Positions 1 through 9,954 are shown, numbered from the stretch's first letter. The stretch is DNA of 42,215 nt from Sulfurovum sp. (GCA_020721345.1 DYMX01000011.1:1-42215); one strand, 5' to 3'. The notes: generated by a model not told the origin, from the sequence alone. Program-made: numbers and translations.

Positions 1-51
1 ACCAAGTGACCAAGGGATAGAAGGTGGATTTACACAGTTTATTTTACACTC

Positions 52-326
52 TCATTTTTTTCGAAGCGCATTAATCATTTCGTTCGAAACATTTTCGTCA
101 AATAATACACTAAGTAAACCATTTTCTACAATCATCACATATCCTGTAGCAAACAAGATCAACAAGGAGCCGATTTCAAAATAACCGTATATCGGACCTA
201 TCCTTGTATATACTTCTTTTTGATCATTTTTGTCTCTCAGCGTTACCCCACAAATACAAAAAGAAGTACGGAACCTCCTATCCAAGAGATAGCAGCGATG
301 AGATGTAAATGCAATGCCATATTCAT
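52..326 (-). pseudogene. CopD-like small heme/copper-type membrane protein, disrupted by a 1-nt frameshift
   Basis: Reading starts at ATG 326 (MNMALHLHLIAAISWIGGSVLLFVFVG, stop) and continues in another frame as VTLRDKNDQKEVYTRIGPIYGYFEIGSLLILFATGYVMI...; a fifth G in the GGGG run near 244-248 would restore ...FVFVGVTLRDKN... Confidence 0.6.
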
Positions 327-330
327 TTTA

Positions 331-651
331 TTACCACATTGTTCCACTACCGCCGAGCGCAGCTTTAACATTATCATCGGCCATTGAAATATTCCATGCG
401 GGCTCCCACACCACTTCCACTTCAACGACTCCCACTCCCTCGATTCTCTCTACGGCTTCATGAACCCACTGCTTAATCATTTGATGCAGCGGGCACCCTC
501 GCGTCGAAAGCGTCATAACTACCTTTACATTGCAAGACTCTTCAATGATCGCATCATAGATAAGACCCATCTCGACAAGGTTAAACCCTACTTCAGGGTC
601 GACAACAGTACTAATCGCTTTGTAAACCTGATCTTTTGTAATTGTACACAT
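331..651 (-). CDS. MIP18/DUF59 (SufT/PaaD-like) Fe-S assembly family protein
   Basis: VDPEVGFNLVEMGLIYD...VKVVMTLSTRGCPLHQMI is the DUF59 signature. Confidence 0.85.
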   Translation of the reverse strand: MCTITKDQVYKAISTVVDPEVGFNLVEMGLIYDAIIEESCNVKVVMTLSTRGCPLHQMIKQWVHEAVERIEGVGVVEVEVVWEPAWNISMADDNVKAALGGSGTMW

Positions 652-664
652 ATTCTTTCCTTGT

Positions 665-1900
665 TCATTTATAATTCAACATCCATCTAACACTGTAAAA
701 CATACATCCCCCACCTACCACCATTAAAGATATTCCCGTTTTAAACAGTGTATCATCTCCCAATAAAAGACCGAAACCTCCAATGACCACGCCCAAAGAG
801 GAAAACACAAATTCGTACTGAGCTGCTTTTTTGGGATACATCTCATGAAGCATAGGTACTTTTTCCTTGCCAACCAAAGGGCTAAACCGCTCAAACCAAA
901 CCAAAAAAGGTATGATTTTGTAAAGATGTCCGGTGATCAAAAATGTAAAAAATCCCATGATAACAAACCATCCCGCAGCAAGTAAAAGCTGTTCAGAGTG
1001 GACTAAAACATTTATCATCCCCAAAATCAATGCCGATGCAAGCGATCCGTAACCAAAATACATGGATTTTGCCCAGATATCATTCTCTTTTCTCGCTCTG
1101 GAACGATAGATGATCATGATTTGATATAGATAAAACCCTACCGATAAAAAAATAATCGATAGAGACAATAATTCTCCCCATTGATCTATGCCTAAAAATC
1201 TTGCGATCGAATATCCGGACACTCCTGTTGCCATCAGCCAAAATGCACGTTTGATAGGCGTTTCGTCAAAACCGTGAGAAAGACCGAACATAGGCAATAA
1301 AATAATTGACAGTCCCATAATAGTTAATGTAACATATCCTCCCAAGACGAACATGGCATGAATATTTAACCATTTATCCATATTGATACTAAGTCCCTCT
1401 CCAATTCCCAAAGCCATCATAAAACCGGAAAAAATACCCAAAGAAAGGAATAAGCTTGAAACTGCAACCGTTTTGACTGTCAGCGAGATATGTTTCACAT
1501 GCCAGAGTGTCATAATCGTATCATATAAAAATATTGAAATAGAAACAATTACTAACAGACCCCCATATGGTAGGACTTTAGGGGAAACAAGAAATCCAAT
1601 CCCCATCAAAAAAGTACCTACTGCCAAAAAAGGCCAGACAAGACGATATAGATCGATACCGAAATGGCCGACTTCCATTACGACCGGTATTAATTGCGCC
1701 ATAGCTCCAAAAATGATCATCATCACAAAACCCAAAAGATACCAATGAACCAAAGCCAATAGATTTAGATCATTATGCGAAAAATCGGATTTCATAAAGA
1801 ATAAAAAAACTATACCCGTTACATAAAAGAATGATCCCATCTTAAAAAAAGGCGCAATCACCCCAAGTGGAGGCGCATAATCTCTTGAAACATTAAACAT
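665..1900 (-). CDS. Polytopic membrane protein related to heme-copper oxidase subunit I / NnrS-like proteins
   Basis: About 12 hydrophobic segments with intramembrane His (VHWYLLGFVMMIIFGAMAQLIPVV, LNIHAMFVLGGYVTL, ITGHLYKIIPFLVW); family call from motif resemblance only. Confidence 0.55.
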   Translation of the reverse strand: MFNVSRDYAPPLGVIAPFFKMGSFFYVTGIVFLFFMKSDFSHNDLNLLALVHWYLLGFVMMIIFGAMAQLIPVVMEVGHFGIDLYRLVWPFLAVGTFLMGIGFLVSPKVLPYGGLLVIVSISIFLYDTIMTLWHVKHISLTVKTVAVSSLFLSLGIFSGFMMALGIGEGLSINMDKWLNIHAMFVLGGYVTLTIMGLSIILLPMFGLSHGFDETPIKRAFWLMATGVSGYSIARFLGIDQWGELLSLSIIFLSVGFYLYQIMIIYRSRARKENDIWAKSMYFGYGSLASALILGMINVLVHSEQLLLAAGWFVIMGFFTFLITGHLYKIIPFLVWFERFSPLVGKEKVPMLHEMYPKKAAQYEFVFSSLGVVIGGFGLLLGDDTLFKTGISLMVVGGGCMFYSVRWMLNYK

Positions 1901-1907
1901 CTAACGA

Positions 1908-2258
1908 TTATCCATGGCAAGCACTATTGCTAAGATCGGCATTTTCACTTTTTTCATGGCTATAGGAAAAAAGCAGCTGTATCCTTCCGTCATCCATATT
2001 TGCAGATTCGATGCTATAGTTTTCTTCCACTCTATCAAGCAAGCTCATCGGTTTTTTATGATTGATCATCAAAAGTTTTGTATGTTCATCAACCATTTTA
2101 AGTCCGATCATTGCATTAACCATCGGTTCAGGCGGACCGCATTTGGAAGTATCAAATTCTATGATCTGATCTTCTCCCATTTGGTATTTGAAAAAAGGAA
2201 CCGTAGCTCCTTGCGGCATAAATTCTTCTGCCTCTGCGGGTTTGATTATAGTTTGCAT
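1908..2258 (-). CDS. DUF2249-like domain protein
   Basis: FDTSKCGPPEPMVNAMIGLKMVDEHTKLLMINHKKPMSLLDRVEENY resembles the DUF2249 PPEP...P.pLl pattern. Confidence 0.6.
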   Translation of the reverse strand: MQTIIKPAEAEEFMPQGATVPFFKYQMGEDQIIEFDTSKCGPPEPMVNAMIGLKMVDEHTKLLMINHKKPMSLLDRVEENYSIESANMDDGRIQLLFSYSHEKSENADLSNSACHG

Positions 2259-2295
2259 ATTATTATTTCTCCTATCATTGAATTTAACAGAACGA

Positions 2296-2301
2296 ATTAT
2301 A
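2296..2301 (-). promoter_or_regulatory. -10 hexamer (TATAAT, minus strand)
   Basis: + strand ATTATA; spacing to the FNR box matches class II activation. Confidence 0.65.
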
Positions 2302-2323
2302 ATAAATTTTTTTATTTATAATA

Positions 2324-2337
2324 TTGACCCACATCAA
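2324..2337 (-). promoter_or_regulatory. FNR/CRP-type box TTGA-N6-TCAA at about -41.5 of the leftward promoter
   Basis: TTGACCCACATCAA is a perfect half-site dyad; TATAAT on the minus strand lies at 2301-2296. Confidence 0.75.
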
Positions 2338-2401
2338 GACCTGAAATGTTTATCCATGAAATCCCCGGTCATCTCATCAACCTTCCGCATCCTCATCTTC
2401 C

Positions 2402-2425
2402 CTCGTTCCCATCGATGGGAACGAG
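2402..2425. repeat. 24-bp perfect palindrome CTCGTTCCCATCGATGGGAACGAG
   Basis: Sequence equals its own reverse complement; sits in a divergent intergenic region. Confidence 0.9.
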
Positions 2426-2442
2426 AAAAAAGATAAATCCGT

Positions 2443-2464
2443 CGGTTTACTTTCGGTTTACTTT
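2443..2464 (+). repeat. Tandem 11-bp direct repeat CGGTTTACTTT x2, candidate response-regulator operator
   Basis: Two identical 11-bp units ending 8 bp before TATAAT (2473-2478). Confidence 0.7.
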
Positions 2465-2472
2465 ATGTAAGA

Positions 2473-2478
2473 TATAAT
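2473..2478 (+). promoter_or_regulatory. -10 hexamer TATAAT upstream of the tolC-like operon
   Basis: Exact consensus, 82 bp upstream of the likely TTG start. Confidence 0.5.
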
Positions 2479-2554
2479 TCTATTCGCTAATTCAACAAAA
2501 AGATATAGTTGAAGTTTGGTAGATTTTAAATTAATATTTTTGAAGGAGATCGGG

Positions 2555-3838
2555 TTGAAATATATATATTTATTTTTATCATTCAGCTTTTACATAAATG
2601 CAACGACTTTAAATATAGATGAATTAATCAACAAAGCTATACAATTCAATCCTGATATAAAAACTATGCAAAATCAAAAAAGTATGGATCTACATGATGA
2701 GGATATAGCTAAAAGTTCAAGATTACCGACCCTGAATCTGAACCTAGATTATAGTCCTACAAAAACTTTTGCATTACCTCAGAATGGTCAATTTGCCACG
2801 ATAGATAGCAGCTATAAGCATGCGGACCTCACCTTAAATTATGTATTCTTTGATTTCTTTCAGACAAAATATAGAGTTGAGATGTCAAAAAACAAAACAG
2901 CCATAAGTCAAATAATGCTCAATGATTCCCAAGAACTTTTAGCTTATAAAGTGAAAAAAACATATGACGCTTTGGTCTTGGAAGAGGCTAATAAAAATAT
3001 TGAATTTAAAAACCTAAAATATCACAAAGAACTTTTAGCGCAAGCTAAAGCATTTTATTTAGCAGGATTGAAAACAAGTGCTGATATAGATAGTATAAAC
3101 GCTTCATTGCTTGAAGTAGAAAATTCATTTGTGATTGCGCAATCCAAATTTGAGAAAGCAAAAATCGCTATGCAATACCTCACCGGTGAATCGTTGGGAG
3201 ATGATTTTGTGTTAAAAAATACTTTAAATACAGACCATATGAAAAGCTACTCAGAAAAAGAGGTTGAAATGCTCAAAACGAAGCTTTTAAATAATAATAA
3301 CTCTTTGAAAAGGGCAGACCTGCTGATAAACAATAGCGATACAAATATTGATCTCCAAAAAAGTAAAAGATACCCAGCTGTAAATATTTTTGCAACATAT
3401 GGGTACGAGGATAGCCTTAATAGTTATGATACCAAAGTTGTTGGAGTACATACATCCATATCTTTGTTCGATGGAAACAAGAATAGCGCAGAGGTACAAA
3501 AAGCTTTTATTGAGAAAAGTAAAAATTCAAATGAATATGAATCAAAAAAACACGCTCTAGAGGAGAGTCTTATGGGGCTTTTGATGGACTCGAATAGGTA
3601 TATGTATACAATCGAGGTCAAACAAAATATTATTCATTCAGCGCAAAGCGCTAGAAAGATCATGAATGCTAGATACAAAGAGGGCTTAGCGACATATATA
3701 GAAGTTTTAGATGCTATTAGAGTAGAAAATAGCGCCAAAAAAGCCCTACTGCAAGCAATATTCGAGAGAAATGATATATTAAATACAGTATCTTATCTTT
3801 TAAATGAAAATAATTTCCCAAAGAAGGATAATCTATGA
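2555..3838 (+). CDS. TolC-family outer membrane efflux protein
   Basis: Long helical OEP-type protein; TTG start at 2555 preceded by AAGGAG and followed by a signal peptide (LKYIYLFLSFSFYINA); the ORF as listed starts at 2516. Confidence 0.85.
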   Translation: MKYIYLFLSFSFYINATTLNIDELINKAIQFNPDIKTMQNQKSMDLHDEDIAKSSRLPTLNLNLDYSPTKTFALPQNGQFATIDSSYKHADLTLNYVFFDFFQTKYRVEMSKNKTAISQIMLNDSQELLAYKVKKTYDALVLEEANKNIEFKNLKYHKELLAQAKAFYLAGLKTSADIDSINASLLEVENSFVIAQSKFEKAKIAMQYLTGESLGDDFVLKNTLNTDHMKSYSEKEVEMLKTKLLNNNNSLKRADLLINNSDTNIDLQKSKRYPAVNIFATYGYEDSLNSYDTKVVGVHTSISLFDGNKNSAEVQKAFIEKSKNSNEYESKKHALEESLMGLLMDSNRYMYTIEVKQNIIHSAQSARKIMNARYKEGLATYIEVLDAIRVENSAKKALLQAIFERNDILNTVSYLLNENNFPKKDNL

Positions 3839-4980
3839 AAAAATTTATTTATATCTCCATAGCCGTTGGCTTGATAGTAGGTCTGCTCTTTTATACATTA
3901 GTTTACAAATCTAAATCTACATATGAAACAGCTAAGGTCAAAGCTGGCGGGTTTGATAAGAAAATATTTGCAACTGGAATAGTGGACAGTGAGGTAATGT
4001 ATCAACTATCAGCAGACTCAACAGGCAAAGTCTTGAAGTTGTCAGTAGCAGAGGGTGATTTGGTCAAAAAAGGTCAAACATTGGCAATTATAGATTCTGT
4101 GGACTTGCAAGACAAGCTTAATGAAACGCAGTATAGTATATCCAAAGCCATCTCTAGCCAGAGCAGTTCAAAAAGCAAAATAAATGAAGCTAAAGCCAAA
4201 TATAACTTAGCGTACAAAATGCTAGAGAGATATACTCAATTACGAAAAGGCGGCTTTGTCTCCCAAGTGGAGTTTGATAATATTAAATTAGCAGAGGTCT
4301 CAGCAAAAGCAACATTGGATAGTTCATACAATGAACAACTTTCGTCAGGGGACGAGGTCTCCAGACTAAGCTCAACTCTAGCAGGGCTAAAAGAAAAATT
4401 GCAAACATATGAGATAAAATCCCCTAGCGATGGTGTTGTGGTGCAGACAGATATAGAGCTTGGAGATATTGCCTTGGCTGGTAAAGTTGTCATCAAGATA
4501 GTCAATCCAAAAGATGTTTGGGTGAAAACATTTTTAAACGAATCATCTAGCGGTGAGATAATGAAAGGTCAAAAAGCATATATCTCTCTTCGTTCAAAGC
4601 CCAACCAAAAACAAATAGGCTTTGTGAAGAAAATCGAGATAGTTGGCGACGCAGTAACCGAAGAGAGGATAATAGGCGTATCATTTGAGAAGACTCAAAC
4701 ACAATTTTTTCTCAACGAACAAGCAGAGGTTGATATTGTTGCCAAGCAGTTTAGAAGTGTATTACAAGTACCTGCAAAGACAATTATAAAAGAAAACAAC
4801 AAAGATGGGCTTTGGGCCTATAGAGATGGAGAGGCAAAGTTCGTACCGGTAGAGATATTAGCTAGGGATACTAGCGCAAATATTGTGGCGATAAAAGGCG
4901 ATATAAAAGAGAACGACACAATATTAGTACCAGATACAAACAAGAAACCATTAGCCAATGGAGCAAGTGTGCGAATATGA
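3835..4980 (+). CDS. HlyD/MacA-like efflux periplasmic adaptor subunit
   Basis: N-terminal TM, lipoyl-like TGKVLKLSVAEGDLVKKGQTLAIID, coiled coil, IKSPSDGVVVQTDIELGDIA; overlaps the upstream ORF. Confidence 0.88.
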   Translation: MKKFIYISIAVGLIVGLLFYTLVYKSKSTYETAKVKAGGFDKKIFATGIVDSEVMYQLSADSTGKVLKLSVAEGDLVKKGQTLAIIDSVDLQDKLNETQYSISKAISSQSSSKSKINEAKAKYNLAYKMLERYTQLRKGGFVSQVEFDNIKLAEVSAKATLDSSYNEQLSSGDEVSRLSSTLAGLKEKLQTYEIKSPSDGVVVQTDIELGDIALAGKVVIKIVNPKDVWVKTFLNESSSGEIMKGQKAYISLRSKPNQKQIGFVKKIEIVGDAVTEERIIGVSFEKTQTQFFLNEQAEVDIVAKQFRSVLQVPAKTIIKENNKDGLWAYRDGEAKFVPVEILARDTSANIVAIKGDIKENDTILVPDTNKKPLANGASVRI

Positions 4981-6112
4981 TAAATCTCGCAATAAAAGAT
5001 ATATCACACTCACTTGGTAAGTTTATAGTTACCTCAGTAGGTGTGGGTATGTTGCTTGGTATAGTGCTAATAATGCTAGGCGTTTACCGTGGAATGATAG
5101 TGGATGCTAAGGCACTACTAAACAGTGTAAATGCTGATTTGTGGGTTGTGCAAGAAGATACCATGGGACCTTTGCTGAATCTTCTAGGTTGTTTGAAGAT
5201 GTAAAATATCAAATTAGAAATGTTGAAGGTGTGAGCGAAGCTGCTGCTATGACATTTCAGACTATACAGATACCAACAAGCCTAAAACAAGAACGGGTAA
5301 CAGCTGTTGGATACGAGATAGGTAAAATCGGCAAACCGCAAAATATCATTAGTGGGCGTGAGTTGGCTAGGGAGCATTATGAGATTGTTGTGGATACCAA
5401 GCTGGGCTTTAAACTTGATGATAAAATACCATTAGGAAGAAACATATATACAGTAGTCGGAATTACAAAAGGTGCCGTCTCAAGCTCTGGAGAAGCACTA
5501 GTGTACATAAGTCTAAAAGATGCTCAGCAACTTCAATTTTTGGCCTCAAATGATACCATTAGAAGTGATAGAGCAAGAGGAATAAAAGACACTACAAGCA
5601 CAATAGTGAATACAATAGTTGCCAAAGTATCATCAGGGTATAGCCCAAAAGATATTGCAGAAAATATCAAAAAATGGAAGCATAAAAGTGCTTATACTAA
5701 TGAGAAACAGGTAGAAATTCTAACAAAAAATGTGATAGAGAAATCTTCAAAACAGATAGGTCTATTTACTATTATTTTGATTATCGTATCTTCGGTTATT
5801 ATCTCACTCATTATATACACCATGACCATTGGTAAGATAAAAGAGATAGCTATACTAAAACTCATAGGAATGCCAAATATTGAAATTGTTAAAATGATAG
5901 TCCAGCAATCACTTGTATTAGGATTTTTGGCATTTGTAGCTGGCAATATATTTGCCAATGCAATAAAAAGCAAATTTCCTAAGAATGTCCAGCTACTACC
6001 AGAGGATTCGGTGGGCTTATTTTTTGTAGTCGTTTTAGTAAGCGTCATTGGCTCACTGTTTGGTATATATAAGGCACTAAAGGCAAATCCAGCACAAGCG
6101 ATAGGTGAATAG
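4977..6112 (+). pseudogene. FtsX/MacB-DevC-like ABC transporter permease, frameshifted
   Basis: ORF 4977-5204 gives ...ADLWVVQEDTMGP then shifts; ORF 5141-6112 continues FAESSRLFEDVKYQIRNVEG...; one extra T in the TTT run at 5171-5173 restores a 378-aa ORF. Confidence 0.8.
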
Positions 6113-6113
6113 T

Positions 6114-6824
6114 ATGAGTTCCTTGGCAATAAAAGTAGAAAATTTAAAAAAAGAATACATAACAAAAGATAGTACCTTGCAAGTTATCAAAGGCATAGAT
6201 TTCGAGCTTGAAAAAGGTGAAATAGCGATGCTTTTAGGACCAAGTGGTAGTGGGAAAACAACGCTACTGTTGATGTTAGGATGTATACTAGAGCCAACAA
6301 GTGGAAGAATTACATTAGATGATGAGATTGTTTATGAGGATAGGTGGATACTCAAAGATACTAGGAAACTAAGGAGAGAGAAACTAGGTTTTATATTCCA
6401 AGCACACAATCTAATACCGTTTTTAAATGTGCAAGACAATGTAACTCTTTTACCTCAACTAAACGGAATAGCAGAGGTAGAATATAAGAAAAAAGCAAAA
6501 GAAATTCTGACCTACCTAGGGATAGAAGATAAAACAAATTATATGATAGGAAGTTTATCAGGAGGGCAAAGCCAAAGGGTAGCAATCGCTAGATCTTTGG
6601 CTAATGATCCTCGAATTATATTAGCAGATGAACCAACAGCAGCACTAGATAAAGAGAGGGCAATTTCTGTGATGGAGCTACTGCGAAAACTAGCCAAAGA
6701 ACAAGAAGTGGCTATGATAGTGGTTACCCATGATGATAGACTGTTGCCATATTTTGATAGTGTACTAAAAATAGACGATGGCTATTTAACCAAAACAAAA
6801 GCAAGTGAAACAAAATTGCATTAA
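6114..6824 (+). CDS. ABC transporter ATP-binding protein (MacB/LolD-like)
   Basis: Walker A GPSGSGKTT, signature LSGGQSQRVAIARSLA, Walker B RIILADEPTAALD. Confidence 0.95.
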   Translation: MSSLAIKVENLKKEYITKDSTLQVIKGIDFELEKGEIAMLLGPSGSGKTTLLLMLGCILEPTSGRITLDDEIVYEDRWILKDTRKLRREKLGFIFQAHNLIPFLNVQDNVTLLPQLNGIAEVEYKKKAKEILTYLGIEDKTNYMIGSLSGGQSQRVAIARSLANDPRIILADEPTAALDKERAISVMELLRKLAKEQEVAMIVVTHDDRLLPYFDSVLKIDDGYLTKTKASETKLH

Positions 6825-7029
6825 GTAGGAGAAAATATTCTATCTACAACCTACTGCTTATGTATATAATGATCTAAATTATGATCTAACTTATTCTTTG
6901 TTTCACATAGTTACATCATAAAAATACAAGTTCAAAAAAGTAACAAATAAAACAAAACACTTTAAACAACTTTAGGGTAATATATCTGCATAATAGGGAG
7001 AAATCCCATTATCTTTAAAAGGGGTTGAT

Positions 7030-7419
7030 ATGACACATATTGTGAGTGAACATCCATATTTCGGCGTGTTTGTCCTATTTGTTTTGACATTTGTTGCATT
7101 TAGCGCAACACTGAATTTGCAAAGATTTATCAGTAGAAAGTTAGCTAGACTTGATACGGAAAAACTTAAAATGAGTATATATGAGTGCGGACCTGAAGTT
7201 ACAAAACAGCCAAATACGATTTCAGTTCAATTTTATCTCATTGCATTGCTTTTTATATTGTTTGATGTAGAGATAATTTTTATGTTTCCATGGGCTATTG
7301 ACTTTAAGCCTCTTGGTTGGTTTGGATTTGTTGAGATGATACTATTTATATTATTACTTGCAATAGGATTTGTATATGCATGGAAAAAAGGAGCATTAGA
7401 ATGGCACAGCATCAAGTAA
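7030..7419 (+). CDS. nuoA: NADH-quinone oxidoreductase subunit A
   Basis: YECGPEV...[23 protein letters not shown] signature. Confidence 0.95.
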   Translation: MTHIVSEHPYFGVFVLFVLTFVAFSATLNLQRFISRKLARLDTEKLKMSIYECGPEVTKQPNTISVQFYLIALLFILFDVEIIFMFPWAIDFKPLGWFGFVEMILFILLLAIGFVYAWKKGALEWHSIK

Positions 7420-7919
7420 ACTATGCCTCATCTGCGGGGTTGCCTATAGCGCTCACTACTGTAGATAAACTTGTAAACTGGGGAAGATCAAATTCGCTTT
7501 GGCCATTAACTTATGGACTAGCCTGTTGCGCTATTGAGATGATGGCAAGTGGAGCTAGTAGATTTGACTTTGATAGATTCGGTACTATTTTTAGAGCGTC
7601 TCCAAGGCAAGCCGATGTTATGATCCTTGCCGGAACATTGTCAAAAAAACATGCTGAGTTCACAAGAAGACTTTATGACCAAATGGCAGAGCCAAAGTGG
7701 GTTATATCTATGGGAAGCTGCGCAAATACCGGCGGTATGTTCAATACTTATGCTACCGTTCAAGGAGTCGACAGGATCGTTCCGGTTGATATTTATCTGC
7801 CTGGATGCGCCCCAAGACCTGAAACACTCCAATATGCACTTATGATGCTCCAAAAGAAGATCCGTAGAGAATCTGCAAATATGAATAAAAATACAAAACA
7901 AAATCTAAGGTTGATATAA
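7401..7919 (+). CDS. nuoB: NADH-quinone oxidoreductase subunit B
   Basis: [10 protein letters not shown]...[37 protein letters not shown]; start ATG 7401 overlaps nuoA. Confidence 0.96.
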   Translation: MAQHQVNYASSAGLPIALTTVDKLVNWGRSNSLWPLTYGLACCAIEMMASGASRFDFDRFGTIFRASPRQADVMILAGTLSKKHAEFTRRLYDQMAEPKWVISMGSCANTGGMFNTYATVQGVDRIVPVDIYLPGCAPRPETLQYALMMLQKKIRRESANMNKNTKQNLRLI

Positions 7920-8701
7920 TGAGAAAGTACACACCAAAAGATAATGTTCAAGCTAAATCATACTATACCGATAGATTTCATGTTACTCCAAGAGTACCAA
8001 GAAACGAAGTCCAGAGCGGCAGTCATTTTGCAGATGTTGTAAACAGTTTCAAAAAACTTGCGTACGAATCTTATGTAGAATTGGGACAACTTGTTATTCA
8101 TATCAAATCAAGCGATAATATAAAAGTTTTAGAGATATTAAGAGATAAATGCGGATATACTGTTTGTTCTGAGCTTAGCGCAGTTGATTATTTAGCGCGT
8201 GATGGTGAGTTTGAAGTTTTTTATCAAATGCTAAATATGAGCCAAGCCAAAAGAGTCAGAGTAGTTACAAGAATCAAAAAAGACGAAGCAATTGAAAGCG
8301 CGGCAAGTCTTTTTAAGTCGGCAAATTTTGCTGAACGTGAAATGTATGATATGTTTGGCATCGTGGCGAATAATCATCCATATTTGAAGCGAATACTTAT
8401 GCCTGATGATTGGGTTGGACATCCGCTTCTAAAAACATATCCGTTGCAAGGCGATGAAGCTGCAAGCTGGTATGAGGTGGATAAGATATTTGGAAAAGAA
8501 AATAGAGATGCAATCGGACCAGAAAACAGAGATCCTGCAAAAATAGACAGATACGATACGAAAAGATTTTCTAGAGTAGGTTATGAAGTTCCGTTCGGTA
8601 CAGATATAACCCAAGGCGAAAAAGAAAACGATATTGAGTACAGTAAAGCCCAGCTTGCTGATTATACAAAATCACAAAAACAGTTAGATAAAAGAAAGTA
8701 G
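7919..8701 (+). CDS. nuoC: NADH-quinone oxidoreductase subunit C
   Basis: SANFAEREMYDMFGIVANNHPYLKRILMPDDWVGHPLLKTYPL. Confidence 0.95.
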   Translation: MRKYTPKDNVQAKSYYTDRFHVTPRVPRNEVQSGSHFADVVNSFKKLAYESYVELGQLVIHIKSSDNIKVLEILRDKCGYTVCSELSAVDYLARDGEFEVFYQMLNMSQAKRVRVVTRIKKDEAIESAASLFKSANFAEREMYDMFGIVANNHPYLKRILMPDDWVGHPLLKTYPLQGDEAASWYEVDKIFGKENRDAIGPENRDPAKIDRYDTKRFSRVGYEVPFGTDITQGEKENDIEYSKAQLADYTKSQKQLDKRK

Positions 8702-8714
8702 AGGGTAGACAGTC

Positions 8715-9944
8715 ATGCAACAAACCAATAAATTAACCCCATTTTTTGAAAACCTAAATTTTGAGAGAAGTGATAATATGATGGTTATCAACTTCGGTCC
8801 TCAACATCCATCGGCTCACGGACAGCTTAGACTTGTGCTTGAGCTTGACGGAGAAAAGGTGACAAAAGCATATCCTGATATCGGATATCTTCACCGCGGT
8901 ATCGAAAAAATGGCAGAAAATATGACATATAACGAGTTCTTGCCTACAACAGATAGACTTGACTATATAGCATCTACTTCAAACAACTATGCTTACGCGC
9001 ATGCAGTTGAGAAACTTTTAGAGCTTGAAATACCTGAGCGCGCGCAAGTTATCAGAACAATGCTTCTAGAAGTTAACCGTATCATATCTCACTTGTTTTT
9101 CTTGGCAACTCACGCGCTTGATGTTGGAGCAATGTCGTTATTTTTATACGCATTTAGAGAAAGAGAATTCGGTATGGATCTAATGGAAGAGTATTGCGGG
9201 GCTAGGCTTACGCACTCTGCCGTTAGAATCGGGGGAGTTCCTCTTGATTTGCCTAAAGACTGGACTCGCGAGCTTCTCAAATGGTGCGATACCGTTGAGC
9301 ATGAGCTTGCCAATACTTATGAGATGCTGTTAAACGAGAATAGAATTTGGAAAATGAGACTTGAGGACGTCGGTGTTATCTCGGCCGAGGAGGCGCAAAG
9401 CTGGGGGTGCAGCGGTCCTATGCTAAGAGGTTCAGGCGTACAGTATGACATAAGAAAAGAAGAGCCTTATGAACTTTACGGTGAGCTTGAGTTTGATATA
9501 CCGGTAAGCGATAGATGCGACAGTTACGGAAGATATAGATTATATATGGAAGAGATGAAAGAGTCTATTAAGATACTAAGACAGCTTGTTCCGCTCTATG
9601 ACAGATCGGCGCCACAGCTTATGGCGCATGCGCCGCAATACATCTCTGCTCCTAAAGAAGAGATAATGACGCAGAACTATGCTTTAATGCAGCATTTCGT
9701 TCTTGTAACACAAGGCATGAGACCGCCGGTTGGAGAGGTTTACGCCCCAACTGAATCTCCAAAAGGCGAACTTGGTTTTTATATAAAAAGCGAAGGTGAG
9801 CCGTATGCTTATAGATTAAAATGCAGAGCGCCAAGTTTCTTCCATACAGGACTTCTTCAAGAGATCTTGGTAGGCACTTATATAGCTGATGTAGTTACTA
9901 TCATTGGTAGTACAAATATAGTTTTCGGCGAAGTTGATAGGTAA
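8715..9944 (+). CDS. nuoD: NADH-quinone oxidoreductase subunit D
   Basis: [22 protein letters not shown]...[31 protein letters not shown]-terminal [18 protein letters not shown]. Confidence 0.97.
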   Translation: MQQTNKLTPFFENLNFERSDNMMVINFGPQHPSAHGQLRLVLELDGEKVTKAYPDIGYLHRGIEKMAENMTYNEFLPTTDRLDYIASTSNNYAYAHAVEKLLELEIPERAQVIRTMLLEVNRIISHLFFLATHALDVGAMSLFLYAFREREFGMDLMEEYCGARLTHSAVRIGGVPLDLPKDWTRELLKWCDTVEHELANTYEMLLNENRIWKMRLEDVGVISAEEAQSWGCSGPMLRGSGVQYDIRKEEPYELYGELEFDIPVSDRCDSYGRYRLYMEEMKESIKILRQLVPLYDRSAPQLMAHAPQYISAPKEEIMTQNYALMQHFVLVTQGMRPPVGEVYAPTESPKGELGFYIKSEGEPYAYRLKCRAPSFFHTGLLQEILVGTYIADVVTIIGSTNIVFGEVDR

Positions 9945-9954
9945 GGGAGAGAGA

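Noticed and set aside
1383-1748. 121-aa plus-strand ORF opposite the HCO-like gene
   Set aside because: Low-complexity complement of a hydrophobic membrane gene; the opposite strand is clearly the coding one.
6826-6865. AGTAGG...CCTACT inverted repeat after the ABC ATPase gene as a terminator
   Set aside because: Only 6 bp with a ~20-nt loop and no T-run; too weak to call.
6996-7007. GGGA-GAAA-TCCC mini-hairpin with GNRA loop upstream of nuoA
   Set aside because: Only 4 bp, and the TSS is uncertain and may fall inside it.
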